DNA of 64,000 nucleotides, taken from contig NC_092362.1 in the NCBI RefSeq assembly GCF_030848805.1, forward strand, positions 12,132,157 through 12,196,156, written 5' to 3'. The position numbers and the translations under genes are program-made. Shown piece after piece: positions 35,220 to 46,156 of this stretch. The notes below the pieces were generated by a model that worked only from the letters and a program-made list of their open reading frames with translations, was not told where the DNA came from and did not search any database. The DNA comes from Temnothorax longispinosus (taxonomy: Eukaryota; Arthropoda; Insecta; Hymenoptera; Formicidae). Each line of letters starts with the position of its first letter. Within the stretch, counting starts at the first letter, position 1.

Positions 35220-35311
35220 GGGTGCAGTCCCATGGAGCGTATTGCGCGTATCGCGGATTGCGCGTATCGAGAATCTGACCAATCACAGACGTTCCGCTAT
35301 TTTCGATACGC
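35220..35311 (+). repeat. Harbinger left terminal inverted repeat (92 bp)
   Basis: Contains direct sub-repeats 'attgcgcgtatcg' (35241) and 'attgcgcgtatcg' (35258), and 'gaccaatcacagacg' near the inner end. Confidence 0.95.
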
Positions 35312-35416
35312 TGCCGTTCCGCCGAATCCATTATTGTAGCGTAATATGCGTCGAATATAAACAGCTTGAAAGAGAGCCAAAACAGAAGACACTGATTTCG
35401 GAAGTTCTTGTTGCAA

Positions 35417-35869
35417 ATGATGATGAACAACGAAGGAGATAAAAGTCCTGTAAGTATCTAATTAGCAGTTTTTAATATTATTGTAATATTTGTAATTGCT
35501 TGTATTTACATTGTGCTTTTTAATAATATTTTGAAATTAATTTAAAATTTGATGAAACATTTCTCTAGTTTGCATTGATTATTTCAGTTTAATATAAATA
35601 GGAATATATTTCATTATGAATAACAAATTATTTATGTTTATTATTCTTTTTACTTTTTACAGCCAATAAAATGTGGATACTGTGGGTGGCTACTTGACGG
35701 GCTACTTGATGGGTTTGTAGATGTTAGCTTGCTACAACATAATTGTTTGAAACATTATAATGAGGAAAAACATCTTTTACACATTGATGACAACAATGTT
35801 GCAACTATTAGTAATTATCTAAAAATAATAATTATAACAATCAAATTTTATGATAAATGCACACTGGTT

Positions 35870-35919
<50 letters not shown>

Positions 35920-37003
35920 TATATATACATATTCATACGTATTTTATGTTTACAGTTGAGAAAGATCAATCGACAAGCATTCAAACAACTAATACAAGTG
36001 AATATAATGAGGCGCTTGTTAATGCTGTATACTCTAGACCTGCATTATATGACCACCGTATACCTCTTAAAGACAGAACAAGTTTAAAAAAGAAGGCATT
36101 ATGGAAAGAAGTTGGAAATTTAATGGGAGGTACGTTTTTACAAGTTACATAATATAATAAAATGTATATAATAAAATATTTCAACTAATACTGCAATAAG
36201 TATTATATGTTTTCTCTTTTAAAAACTAATTCCAAATTTTGATTTTTTTAATATTAAAGAAAACGAAAATCTAGAATTTGTTCAAAAACGCTGGAAACAA
36301 CTTCGCGACAGCTATGTTAAAGCGAAGAAAAAAGAAAACGCATACATACCGAGTGGATCTTCTGCAAGTATAAAAAATGATAAGATGACTTTTGCTTTGT
36401 ACAACCAGATGAAATTCCTAGATGACATAATAGGAAAATCACCGTAAGTATTTTTTGTAAAATTAAAGAAAATTTATTACAATTATAAATTGATTTATTT
36501 AATACTATAGCACAGTCACTAGTTTACCGGCACTACCGGCAGACATCGATGAATGTCCAATACAATCGATAACCAATACTGCTGAAAAGGTTCCATTACC
36601 TCAAAGTTCATCAGATTCTATCTCGTTAGATAGCTGGGCCAACACATCTGATCCAGCAACTAATAATTCTTCCTCATTTAAGTCGCAGTCATCAAAGAAA
36701 AGAAGTAAATTTTCATTATTTTTCCAGTATTTCTTTAATATAATTCCAATCTTTAATTTGTAAAAAAGACATTGTTTTTACATTTCAGAAATAAAAGAAC
36801 ATGATGATAGCTCAGATATTGAAATGAAAAGAGTAATCTTATCAAACATTGAAGAGTCGAAAAAGACGCCTGATGCTGTTGACGGTTTTCTCCTCCAAAT
36901 AGGAAGTCGACTACGAGCATTGCCACCACGGGATAGGGCACAATTAGAGATAAAAATATTAACCGACATTTATAATTTAGAAAGTTCTTTATCATTTCAC
37001 TAA
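35417..37003 (+). CDS. Harbinger accessory protein: zinc motif, MADF and BESS domains
   Basis: Six exons are inferred: 35417-35449, 35663-35810, 35956-36129, 36260-36443, 36511-36704 and 36789-37003. Phases are consistent (0,1,1,2,1) and yield 315 residues. Near the N-terminus CGYC and, 18 residues later, HNCLKH form a C-x2-C-x18-H-x4-H zinc-type motif. The MADF domain follows (about residues 78-165). It shows EYNEALVNAVYSRPALYD, ALWKEVGNLMG and, after the intron, FVQKRWKQLRDSYVKAKKK. A Ser-rich linker leads to a C-terminal BESS motif (DGFLLQIGSRLRALPPRDRA and the following ILTDIY). MADF binds DNA and BESS mediates protein contacts. Harbinger elements usually need such a Myb/MADF-like partner to bring the transposase to the nucleus and ends. 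The start was set at the first of three successive ATG codons before a GTAAGT donor. Confidence 0.88.
35875..35916. repeat. (AT)n microsatellite in intron 2 of the accessory gene
   Basis: About 20 AT dinucleotides, all intronic. It causes spurious Ile/Tyr-rich frames. Confidence 0.95.
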
Positions 37004-37153
37004 CTTGTGCTTTTCATGTTATATTAATTATATAAGCTTTAAATATATGCTAAACATACGATATATAAAAGTACGATATATATAAAGTTATATATTTTTA
37101 ATACATATTATATAAAGTTATATATTTTTAAAATAATAAAGTTTTATATAAAG

Positions 37154-38499
37154 TTAAAAATTATTCTCTATAGCTCTTTCCCATTGATAAGGTAATGCAC
37201 CATTTCCATTAAAAAATGCAGTATATGCGTTTCGAACTTCGATTCCACTTTGAGATGCCCTTCCTCGATGAATTGGTAATGAGCAAAGCCCTCCGGAAAT
37301 CGTTGAATGATCCTCGTCATTACTAATATGCATATATCTATCTTGTAACTGCATTTGTTCTCCATTATTAATAATAAAATTATGCAATACTATTGTTGCT
37401 TGCACAATTTTCTTTACGTTAGCAACGCTTGATATTATTGGCTTTCTATAAATTCTCCATCTTTGTGCTAATATCCCAAAAGCATTTTCTACTACTCTTC
37501 TTGCTCGACTGAGTCTGTAGTTAAATACTTTTTGTGGTAGATTTAGCCTTCCACTCCGTGGATATGGTCTCATCATGAAGTTTGTTAAGGGGAAGGCCTC
37601 ATCTGCTAGCAGCACATAAGGGAGAACTGGTCCATCAATCTGAACTGACTTAGGATTTGGTAGCTTTAATAAAGCGTTTTCAAAATAATTTTTAATAAGG
37701 CTGTTACAAAAAATTCCTCCATCACTCTGTCTGCCTTCGCCTCCGATATCGACAATAATAAAACGATATTTGGCATCGCTAATTGCTAGGAGATTGATAC
37801 TGTGATTTCCTTTGTAGTTATAATATGTCGAACCGGAATTCGGTGGAGCCTGCAATAAAAAACATTTATGTGCAATATTAATGTAAAATATATAAGTTTG
37901 CAGTGTAAGTTTTAATTAGTTATAATTAGTTTTAATTTTAATTTTAATTACATGAGTTATTCATACGTCACCTGGAAGGTTACATGTTTTCCATCAATGG
38001 CTCCTATGCAGTTGGGATAATTCCAAAGCCGTTCAAAATCATCGGCAACATTTTGCCAGCTGCTTTCATCATTTTTTATAAAAACGGTATCTTTCAAATT
38101 ATTCCAAATGACTTCGCAAGTCTCTGACACTATTTTAGAGACAGTATTATGTCCAATACGAAAGGCATACGATAATGATCGCGTACTATCTCCTGTTGCC
38201 AAGTACCTGATAGTTATATGCAATCTTGTTTCAGGTGGAATAGCTTCTCGAACCACAGATTGTTTAGTAATCGAAGGTCTGATCAATTGTAATAATTTCT
38301 CAAAAAGTGCCGGTTTCATTCGGAAATAATTAACAAATTTTTCACGATCTTGTTGCTCTAGTTCATTAACAAGATTATTGCTTGCTCCTTGTGCTAACCG
38401 TCGTTCAATAGTAAATATTGGACTGACCCAATATTTTCGTTTTCCTTTATTAATAGTTTTTTTCTCACTTTTTTTTAGTATAGAATAAAGCGCATACAT
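37154..38499 (-). CDS. PIF/Harbinger DDE transposase (HARBI1-like)
   Basis: Two minus-strand exons, 38499-37972 and 37849-37154, join in phase 0 and encode 407 residues. The intron has GTGACG donor and TTGCAG acceptor. The N-terminal half has a helix-turn-helix-like region (HITIRYLATGDSTRSLSYAF and HNTVSKIVSE). The catalytic triad is visible: D169 in GAIDGKH just before the intron, D259 in LLADEAFPL and E297 in RRVVENAFG. D-to-E spacing is 38 residues, as usual for PIF. The APPNSGS..YYNYKG segment opens exon 2. The enzyme cuts at the inverted repeats and inserts into TWA sites. It converges with the accessory gene, with 150 bp between their stop codons. The ATG at 38499 was chosen as the first in-frame Met after a likely acceptor; the frame extends further upstream to 38589. 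Confidence 0.93.
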
Positions 38500-38855
38500 T
38501 TTAATAATTTTACGATATATTTCCTGCCTAATGAAAATATTATAATTGCAGTGTTTTAGACGCTTTGTTAATAACAAAAGCGAAAGCAATATTGTTTTTT
38601 ATTTCATTCTACACCTGTAAAACCAATTGCAAATTTTTTAATTTAATTATGTTAAACAAATTAACATTTAATAAAATTTACTTACACACTATGGATATTT
38701 TTTCGCCTGTTCTCTTTCTTTCTATGATCTCACAGTATGTATTTAGTTTGCACAGATTTTACAAATATAATTAATTAATTTTAATTAATTGATGCTTATG
38801 CGATTCTCTTTACAAGCGATTCTGTCAATTGTAGAGAAGTGACTGTGCAGAAGTC

Positions 38856-39022
38856 AGTTTCGTTCCTATGGTCCCATGAAGCGGAATTAGCGTAAGCGGA
38901 TCGGCGGTTTACCAATCATGAGATTGTTTAGATGAAGGAAATAATGAAAAGCGTTTCGTGATTGTTTATCCGCTTGATCCGCTTACGCGAATTCCGCGCC
39001 ATGGGACCATAGGAATGAAACT
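38856..39022. mobile_element. Palindromic MITE inside the Harbinger element
   Basis: The ends agtttcgttcctatggtccca and tgggaccataggaatgaaact are near-exact inverses and the 167 bp has no ORF. It abuts the inner edge of the right inverted repeat (39026). The arms contain 'ccatgaagcggaatt' and 'aattccgcgccatgg', and the middle has 'accaatcatgag' and 'cgtgattg'. Confidence 0.8.
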
Positions 39023-39025
39023 CCT

Positions 39026-39117
39026 GCGTATCGAAAATAGCGGAACGTCTGTGATTGGTCAGATTCTCGATACGCGCAATCCGCGATACGCGCAATACGC
39101 TCCATGGGACTGCACCC
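39026..39117 (-). repeat. Harbinger right terminal inverted repeat (92 bp)
   Basis: The exact reverse complement of 35220-35311, followed by the TAA duplication. Confidence 0.95.
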
Positions 39118-39227
39118 TAAGTCATCGGTCGCCACTCGGTTTAACCTTAAACTACCGAGAAGGTAGGTATTCGTAATGCAAACGCCCCAAAAGTTGAACA
39201 ATTTGTTTAAACAATTTTATTTTTTCA

Positions 39228-39830
39228 TCCCGCCACGGGTGCCTAGTCAGCATCGCCTGTGCTCTAGATACCGCTAGGTATGACCTCGATCGGCCAGCCA
39301 GGGATGCCGGTAGTCCGCCGGTAGGGACAGCCGCTTGATCAGGTATATATATATACGTATATCTCCTTAACCCTTTCACTTTTTAGATTCCCGCCACGGG
39401 TGCCTCTTCTGTGCTGCTCTGCCTAATGCCTCCGCTATCCATCATTCGCCTGTCTCATCCGTGGAATCAAGATGGCCGGACAACCGCTTGATCGGGTAAG
39501 TCCCCGCACTAAGGTAAGTCAACGCAACTAATTCTTTTTTATTTTCAGGTTTCGTCTACGGGTGCCTCATCACCATCGTCGATGTCATGGATCACCGCTG
39601 CTCACCGATGTCCAGGATCACCACGTCTGGGAGATGCCGCGATACTAGGTAAGTATGAGAACTGTCACTATAACTACGATTAATGCCGTTTCTTTTCAGG
39701 TTTCCGCCACGGGTCCTTCATCTATGGTTTCCTCTGATGCAGGATCGATGATGACCTTGAAGCTCGGTCAACGCTAACACACAGATGGCCGGACAGCCGC
39801 TTGTTCAGGTAAGTTGAAGGTAAGTAACTG
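39228..39830 (+). repeat. Four tandem exon-like modules with splice-site-like edges
   Basis: Diverged modules begin near 39233, 39390, 39550 and 39702 (about 155-bp period) with 'ttttcaggtttccgccacgg' or a variant. Modules 1, 2 and 4 end with 'gacagccgcttgatcaggta'-like sequence, and module 3 ends ctaggtaagtat. Acceptor-like (tttttcag) and donor-like (caggtaag) words recur at the same place in the unit. Frames are not conserved between modules, so a noncoding transcript or decayed repeated exon is more likely than protein. Confidence 0.6.
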
Positions 39831-39849
39831 ATATTTCTATATATATTTT

Positions 39850-40560
39850 TGCAAATAATTATTGCTTTTATTGTTAACTATCGTTTCACAATGGTGGTGG
39901 TTCACAATTACTGATGCCGCGCAAGATGGCGGTCGCACGTCTCGCAAAGTGCGATTTCACGATTCCGGTACGCGAAAAACCGTACGCCTTTCGTATCGGC
40001 GTCATGTAACGCTATGTGCGGGCGTTCCCGTTTGTTTCGGACACTGTGGTAGGCTTACAAATCGTAATCCGGTACGTTTTCGCGATATTAACTACGATAC
40101 GCCGGGATATACGCGCGAGAAGATAGCTACCATTCGAGCGCCCACGAGAGACTGCCTCGAGGAATATTCCTCTCTCGGGCTCCCTACCTTCGAAGTTTTA
40201 CCCCCACCATGGGGTCTCGGCCGCTTTCTCCTCGCGGTAACTTTCCATTCTACGCAGATACAATAGCTGTTTACGAGTTTCGGCTCGCCAGGTGTGCGCC
40301 AGATGTTCCCGATGGAAATTTCAGCCGCCAGTACATTATTTACGACGCGCTTAATCGGCTCCCGGGTAGTGGTTTTTCAACTCTTCGAAAAATAGACTTT
40401 TGAGGGCGCCGACCCGTGCGCACGGCCTCTCCTACGTCCCTAATGCCGATTTCGGGTCGACTTCCTGGAGACGACGTCCAGGTCGCTTTCTAGGTGTCCG
40501 CCGATGGCGGCGACCCTGGTGCCTATTCTCCTAGTCCCTACTAACCGTATTCCGGCCTAA
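39850..40560. other. GC-rich, no recognised gene
   Basis: A plus-strand frame at 39862-40266 is open, but its composition follows the GC-rich background and shows no domain. Confidence 0.3.
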
Positions 40561-41110
40561 CTTCCCGTGGCCGATGTCTAGGTTTACCGGTTTCCCGGAC
40601 TGTCCGGGCAACCCACCGTCCGGATGGTCGGATCTCGACCGCGATTCGTTCTTCGGGTGTACTAGGTATCCCCGAGGACGCACCTTCGGCCTTTTCCCGC
40701 CACGACGTCCGGTTCGGAAATTTGCGGATTGTCCGGCGAACCGCATGTCCGGGTGCTCGGATCTCGCTCGCGATCGATCCCTAAGGCCTATTTAACTTCC
40801 CCCAGTACGCACCTTCGGCCCTTTTCCGCTCCGACGCCCTGTTCGGAAATTCGCGGACTGTCCGGCGAACTGCATGTCCGGGTGCTCGGATTTCGCTCGC
40901 GATCGATTCCTAGGGTCTGTTTAATCTCCCCCAGTGCGCACCTTCGGACTTTCTCCGCTACGACGCTCGGTTCGGAAATTCGCGGATTGTCCGGCGGACT
41001 GCATGTCCGGGTGCTCGGATTTCGCTCGCGATCGCTTCTAGGGGTCGGTTGGGCCTTCCTCTGGATGCCCCTTCAGCCGTTTTGGGCTATGGCGTCCCGT
41101 TCGCGTTTCC
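40560..41110. repeat. GC-rich tandem repeat, about 130-bp unit
   Basis: The phrase gcatgtccgggtgctcggat occurs near 40743, 40872 and 41002, with diverged units near 40617 and after 41080. Each unit also has 'gcgcaccttcgg', 'ttcggaaattcgcgg' and 'tcgctcgcgatcg'. Confidence 0.8.
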
Positions 41111-41958
41111 GCGGGTTGTTCTGTAAATATGTTCGCGTGTTCGAATCGCGCTGGTTTTTCGTAGGCCCCCTCTTGGGGACCCCGGGAGTCGGCACTCTGC
41201 CTCCTACTCGCGTAGCACGCGCGGTACGTACACTAAGTTCCCGCGCTATGAAGATTGTGTGTGTTTCGACCCTATAACTTAACTGTGCGTTACCGCGATT
41301 CACGCACAGATTCAAAACCAAATAAATCTACTCCCGGTCGAACCGGGCATCGTCATTCCAAAAGGAAAATCAAATAAGGTGGATCGTGAGACCGTAAGGG
41401 CTCTGCAAGCCGCCGCTCGGCGACCGCTGTCGCGCAACTTATTTATAACTTACTCGCTACTGCCCTGAGTGGGCTTCCTCGCCAGCGTTGTCCCATGCTT
41501 TCTCCATTATGACGCGGGGGTTTTCGTGAATGTTCGTTTGGGATGTCGGGGCGTCGCGTGCGGTCGCAAGGTGATCCTTCCGGGTCGATGCCGATCGACA
41601 GTGTTTTCATTTACAGATCGGACAAGCGGCTCGAGCTTTGGAGATTCGCTTTTTACGTGTTCCTGGACGCTGGGTGGCTTCACCTACTGTTTAACCTGGG
41701 GCTACAGGTGGTCGTAGGACTTTCCTTGGAAATGGTTCACGGAAGCCATGAATAGATGTATCCACTCATTGTGAACACGCAGAAGAGTGTGCCATATACT
41801 GCAAGCAACGCGAAGGAGACAGTTTTTCGTTTCTTTATATTATCTGCAAGGATATATATGATGGTTACTGTGTAACCGAACTTACGATATGAGATTCGAA
41901 ATAAATCACTTTGAGTAGACTAATACGGTCGCACCCACATTTAACGTTTGAATACATA
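41111..41958. other. Unassigned; possible transcript or LTR end near 41320
   Basis: 'aaccaaataaatctactccc' near 41318 contains a polyadenylation-type AATAAA, followed by the short hairpin ggtcgaaccgggc. Nothing coding was recognised. Confidence 0.3.
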
Positions 41959-42045
41959 CATAGGTTAGATGATGCGCTTTAAAAGTATTTAAGTGTTTAA
42001 AGCGCGTCAACTAACCTATGTAGGTTAGTGACGCGCTTTAAATAG
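41959..42045. repeat. Three-part hairpin of a 25-bp motif
   Basis: The motif 'taggttag(a)tgatgcgctttaaa' is inverted at 41996-42020 and repeated directly at 42021-42045. Confidence 0.75.
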
Positions 42046-42950
42046 TTAAATACAAAATATCTGCTTTAATGAAAATCATAACTTCAAAATAATACATTCA
42101 ATTTTATTTATTTATTGGATTGCCATTAAGATCTAACATTTCTCTATCTAAAAGGCTGTAACTGTACGGCTGCGTCGCATTTGTCCCAATTGCTACAAAG
42201 AATAAAAAACAATATACTTGTTTGCTATAATTATCAATTAATATTGAAAGAATTACCTTACGATTTAAATATCAATATCTATACTCAATATTGCGCTTCC
42301 TCTCAGCTGTGTATGTATTTTTTTAGCGTGTAAGCTAATATATTATGCAAAAATTTTTCCGATACCCCATTTATAAATGCCAAATTGACAATAATCATTC
42401 AGTTATGATCCGTAAAATTTTTATCCCAGAACATGTGCCGTGTAAATTTCGGCCACGTATTTGCATTGCCAACGATGTCCTGAATCGCAAGCCACGGATT
42501 ATTGTTTAATTGCTGGACTGAGTATGCCATTGTAAGAGATATGCAGGTTGTAAATGACATTGCACGTGCCTGCGACTTCACGTATGATTTTAGCGCGATT
42601 CATTTGTTTTATTGTAGTTCTCATTTCGCGCACTAGTTTCAAATTCGCGCACTTTTGCATGCGCGTGCGGCCATGGAGCATGCGTATGTGGCCGCGGGGC
42701 ATGTCCGTAGTCGCTACATCTCGTCGGTATGACAGGAATTATAACCTGATTCCTGTCAACTTTAACGATTAATATCTTGCTTTGCGGGGCAGAGCGACAC
42801 TTTTTTTTGCCAGATTTTTTCGTTTCGTGAAAAAACGCGTTGAATAAGCCTAATTTCATCGATTTCTGTGCTGAGGTAGCTAAACTGAAGAATTGCCGTA
42901 GTGAGGTACCGCGTTACCTTAAGTTAGTGTGAATATTGTTTCTGTGTAAG
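42046..42950. other. No gene seen
   Basis: Mixed composition with several overlapping short frames on both strands near 42500-42860 and no recognisable domain. Confidence 0.35.
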
Positions 42951-42954
42951 CTTT

Positions 42955-43215
42955 CTTGCGTTCATTTATTGCGTTAGCTTCGCGTTCATTTTTTGCGGTA
43001 ATCTGTCGTGCGTTTATCTGCGTCGACTATCTTGGCGTTCGTCTGTTGCGTTATTCTTTCGTGCTAAACATTCGACATTATCGCGTTCATATATCCTAAT
43101 ATTCCGGTGTTACTCTATCCGACATTATCGCGTCCGTTTCCTGCAGTAGTTTTTCTGGCATTCTTGCGTCAACGTATCCGACATTCTTGTAGTAATCTAT
43201 TCAACATCCTCGCGT
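42955..43215. repeat. Degenerate short tandem repeat (about 30 bp)
   Basis: Repeated 'gcgttcat.tattgcgttag' and 'tccgacattatcgcgt' words recur through the block. They adjoin the 3' end of the LINE that follows, so they may belong to its target or tail. Confidence 0.5.
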
Positions 43216-43289
43216 TAGCTCGTTTCATCGGCGTCGATTCTCAGCCGTTGATCTCTCTTTACCGCATGGTCTGATCTCGAATATGATTC

Positions 43290-45240
43290 GCTCGAACACA
43301 TTATACCTACATTTCTTCTTCTTATGACGCTGTCTCCTTTCGAAGGTTGGCGATCCAAATGGCCAACATAGTCTTAGATACGGCCATGCGAAAGATGTCC
43401 ACTGAAGTACAGCCAAACCATCTTCTGATGTCTTTCAGCCAAGAATTTTGGCGCTTGCCGATGGATCTCTTCCCTTGAATCTTGCCTTAAATGATCAGTC
43501 GCATGAGTTCGTATCTTTCTCCTCGCATTAGGTGTCCTATATATCTCGTCTTTCTCTCCCTGATTGTCAACATGAGTTCCTTTTGCTTATGCATACGGCT
43601 GAGGACTTCCTCATTGGTTATTTTATTTACCCATGATATGCGCAACATACGACGGTACAGATACATCTCGAAAGCATCTATTTTCTTTTCCGTATTTGGG
43701 TCAAGAGTCCAGCTTTTGCAACCGTATAACAGGGTAGAGAATACGTAGCATCTGATCATACGGACCCTGAGGTCCAAACTTAGATCCGATCTCGTGAAGA
43801 ACGTCTTCATATTCGTAAATGTTTTTCTAGCCTGTTTGATTCTTGATCTGATCTCTTTCTTAGGTCATATAGACTGGTCATGATGGTTCCAAGATATTTG
43901 AAGGACGAGACTTGTTCCACAGTTGCCCCCTTAATAATCAGATGTGCACGCACATGTGTCTTAGAGAAAACCATGGTTTTGGTTTTCGTAGTATTCGTGA
44001 AGAGGCCAAAACTTTCACTGTGTCGAACTATACGGTCCATCATGTTTTGTAAGTCATGCATGTTCTCTGCTAACACAACGGTATCGTTATATCTGATATT
44101 ATTAATCGTCCTGCCATTAATCCTGATTCCATCAGTAATTTCCTCTAGAGCTTCCTTGAAAATAGCATCCGAGTATATATTGAATAGTAGTGGTGATAAG
44201 ACACATCCCTGCCGCACTCCTTTCTTGATGAGAGTTGTTTCCGACGTTGCTGATTCCAGTCTAACTTCTGCGGTTTGTTGCCAGTAGAGGTTTGAGATTA
44301 AGCGTATTTTTTCTCTGTCGATCCTAGTCGCTCTGAGGATCTCAATCATCTTATGATGTTTGACGCAGTCGAATGCTTTTCTATAGTCAATGAAGCATGC
44401 AAATACATTGATGTTCATGTCTCTGCATCTTTGTGTTAATACGTTCAAGGAGAACAACGCTTCGCGAATGCCAAGACCATTCCTGAATCCGAATTGGGTT
44501 TCATCCAGCTGGTACTCGCATTTCCTGAAGATTCGGGTGTGAATTATTCTAAGGAATATTTTTAGAACATAAGATATGAGATTAATCATGCGATAGTCAT
44601 CACAGCGTGAGGCCTGAGTCTTTTTAGGCAGAGTAATAAATGTTGATTTCAACCAGTCAAAAGGGATATTACCTTATCTATAAATTGCATTGAAAAGTGC
44701 GATCAGTAGATCTAGTCCCTTACCTTCTCGGTCGGCTATCAGTTTGATGACTTCAGCATATACGCTGTCTAGGTCAGTGGCTTTTCTGTTTTTCTGAGCT
44801 TTTATTGGGTGGACAACCTCGTTCTTGGTAATTTTTGGGCCGCACTCATTTATGTTTTCGTATACTTGCGGCGGCGTATTTGGTCTGTCGTCATCAAAGA
44901 GCTCCTCCACGTATCTCTTCTATACTTGCAGTTTTGCTTCCACTCCCGTGATTATTTCGTTGTTAGCATCTCGTAGGGTTAGAACTTGATGTCTTCGGGC
45001 ACGATTTGTCATTTCTTTCACTTTTTTGTGTAAATTGAACGCGTCATGTTTTTCTCGAAGTACTTCGATTTTCTTGCATTTCTCAGACATCCACTGTTCT
45101 TTTGCCTCTCTGCATTTTCTCCTGATCTTTTTATTGATTTCTTTGTATACCCGAGGATTTGGTTTTTGTATCCTTCTTTCGGTCATGAGCTCTAAAATTT
45201 CCGTGGTCATCCACTCCTTTTTCCTTCCTACCTCGGGGAA
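43290..45240 (-). pseudogene. RTE-like LINE, 5' truncated and frameshifted
   Basis: The minus-strand pieces 45210-44920, 44910-44674, 44652-43807 and 43810-43324 are successive parts of one ORF2 in shifting frames. The first lies upstream of the RT and has ILELMTERRIQK and HKKVKEMTNRARR. The RT shows GFRNGLGIREALF, FIDYRKAFDCVKH, GVRQGCVLSPLLFNIY and the thumb SSFKYLGTIM. The YADD box is altered to YNDT (44090). The C-terminal section has LYGCKSWTLDPNTEKKIDAF, MLRISWVNKITNEEV and RYIGHLMRGERYELM. It ends ANLRKETAS before a stop near 43324. This C-terminal layout fits RTE/BovB-like elements as I recall them. The endonuclease is missing, and sequence homology stops near 45240. Confidence 0.82.
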
Positions 45241-45583
45241 TCCGATACCTACATTTACACTGACTGATATTACATTGCAAACACATTATATCTGCACCTA
45301 CACTAACTGCTCAAATATATTACATGTGATCATCGTGATCTTTTATTATTATGTTTTTGTGTGGTTAATTGCGTTACGCCTCCTCTCCAAATTCCCTGAA
45401 GTGAAACTACGACCTGAGGTATTGTCAGGGACATCGCGTTGTATAGAGTATTGTACGGTGGTGCGATTAGTCGCGCCTGGCGCCCAATTATTGTGTGTCT
45501 CAATTTAGCTTCGCGTTCCGTCAATCCATTGCCCTCCCCCGGATTGCGAGATCGAGGGAAAAAGGGTCGCAGTATCTATTACG
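45241..45583. other. No gene seen
   Basis: Sequence flanking the truncated 5' end of the LINE, with no supported feature. Confidence 0.4.
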
Positions 45584-45789
45584 CACTATTTTTACGACGC
45601 AGTACGCAAAACAAAAGAAGAAATGACGTCATCGACGATGATCGACCCGATGACGCATCGAACCTGTCGGGGCATGTTTCGCGAGCGCCGTAAGCAAAAG
45701 TTTTCTACAAAAAGGGGGTATTATCGCGTAGACTAAACTATTTCACACTATTTTTTACGACGCAGTACGCAAAACAAAGGAAGAAATGA
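45584..45789. repeat. Pair of 43-bp direct repeats, 162 bp apart
   Basis: 'cactatttttacgacgcagt' continuing 'acgcaaaacaaaagaagaaa' lies at 45584-45626 and again at 45746-45789, with one extra T and one substitution. A (GA)n microsatellite follows at 45811-45898. Confidence 0.8.
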
Positions 45790-45808
45790 TCTTTCAAGAT
45801 TTAGTTGA

Positions 45809-45865
<57 letters not shown>

Positions 45866-46156
45866 AAGAGAGAGAAAGAGAGCGAGAGAGCGAGAGAGCA
45901 AAGGGTATATAACGAGGGATAAAGCGCGTCAAGCCGCAGTAGTATGATTTGAGAGCATATGTGCAGCAATACATCGGTCAAAAAGTATTGCGGTTTCTTT
46001 GTTATTTTATGGTTAAACATTATCACGTGCAAGTGCTCTGTAAAAAAGACTCTGTGAACCAATTTAATAAAAAAATAGTGCGAAACTGATCGCGAAAAAA
46101 ATAAAAAGATTCACGTATATATAGTTTTGTCACAATCTTAGATCAAATAGATCAAA

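Larger units (their letters stand above)
35220..39117. mobile_element. Complete PIF/Harbinger transposon
   Basis: This 3898-bp unit has inverted repeats of 92 bp with no difference between them, beginning GGGTGCAGTCCCATGG. TAA lies directly on both sides (35217-35219 and 39118-39120), the 3-bp target duplication of PIF/Harbinger. Inside are two convergent genes, each with an intact frame: an accessory MADF/BESS gene (plus) and a DDE transposase (minus). Identical ends and intact genes indicate a recent insertion and possible activity. Confidence 0.95.

Noticed and set aside
42399..42859. Overlapping short frames on both strands
   Set aside because: No recognised domain and similar coding potential on both strands.
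43880..44287. Plus-strand 135-codon frame
   Set aside because: Antisense shadow of the RTE-like reverse transcriptase.
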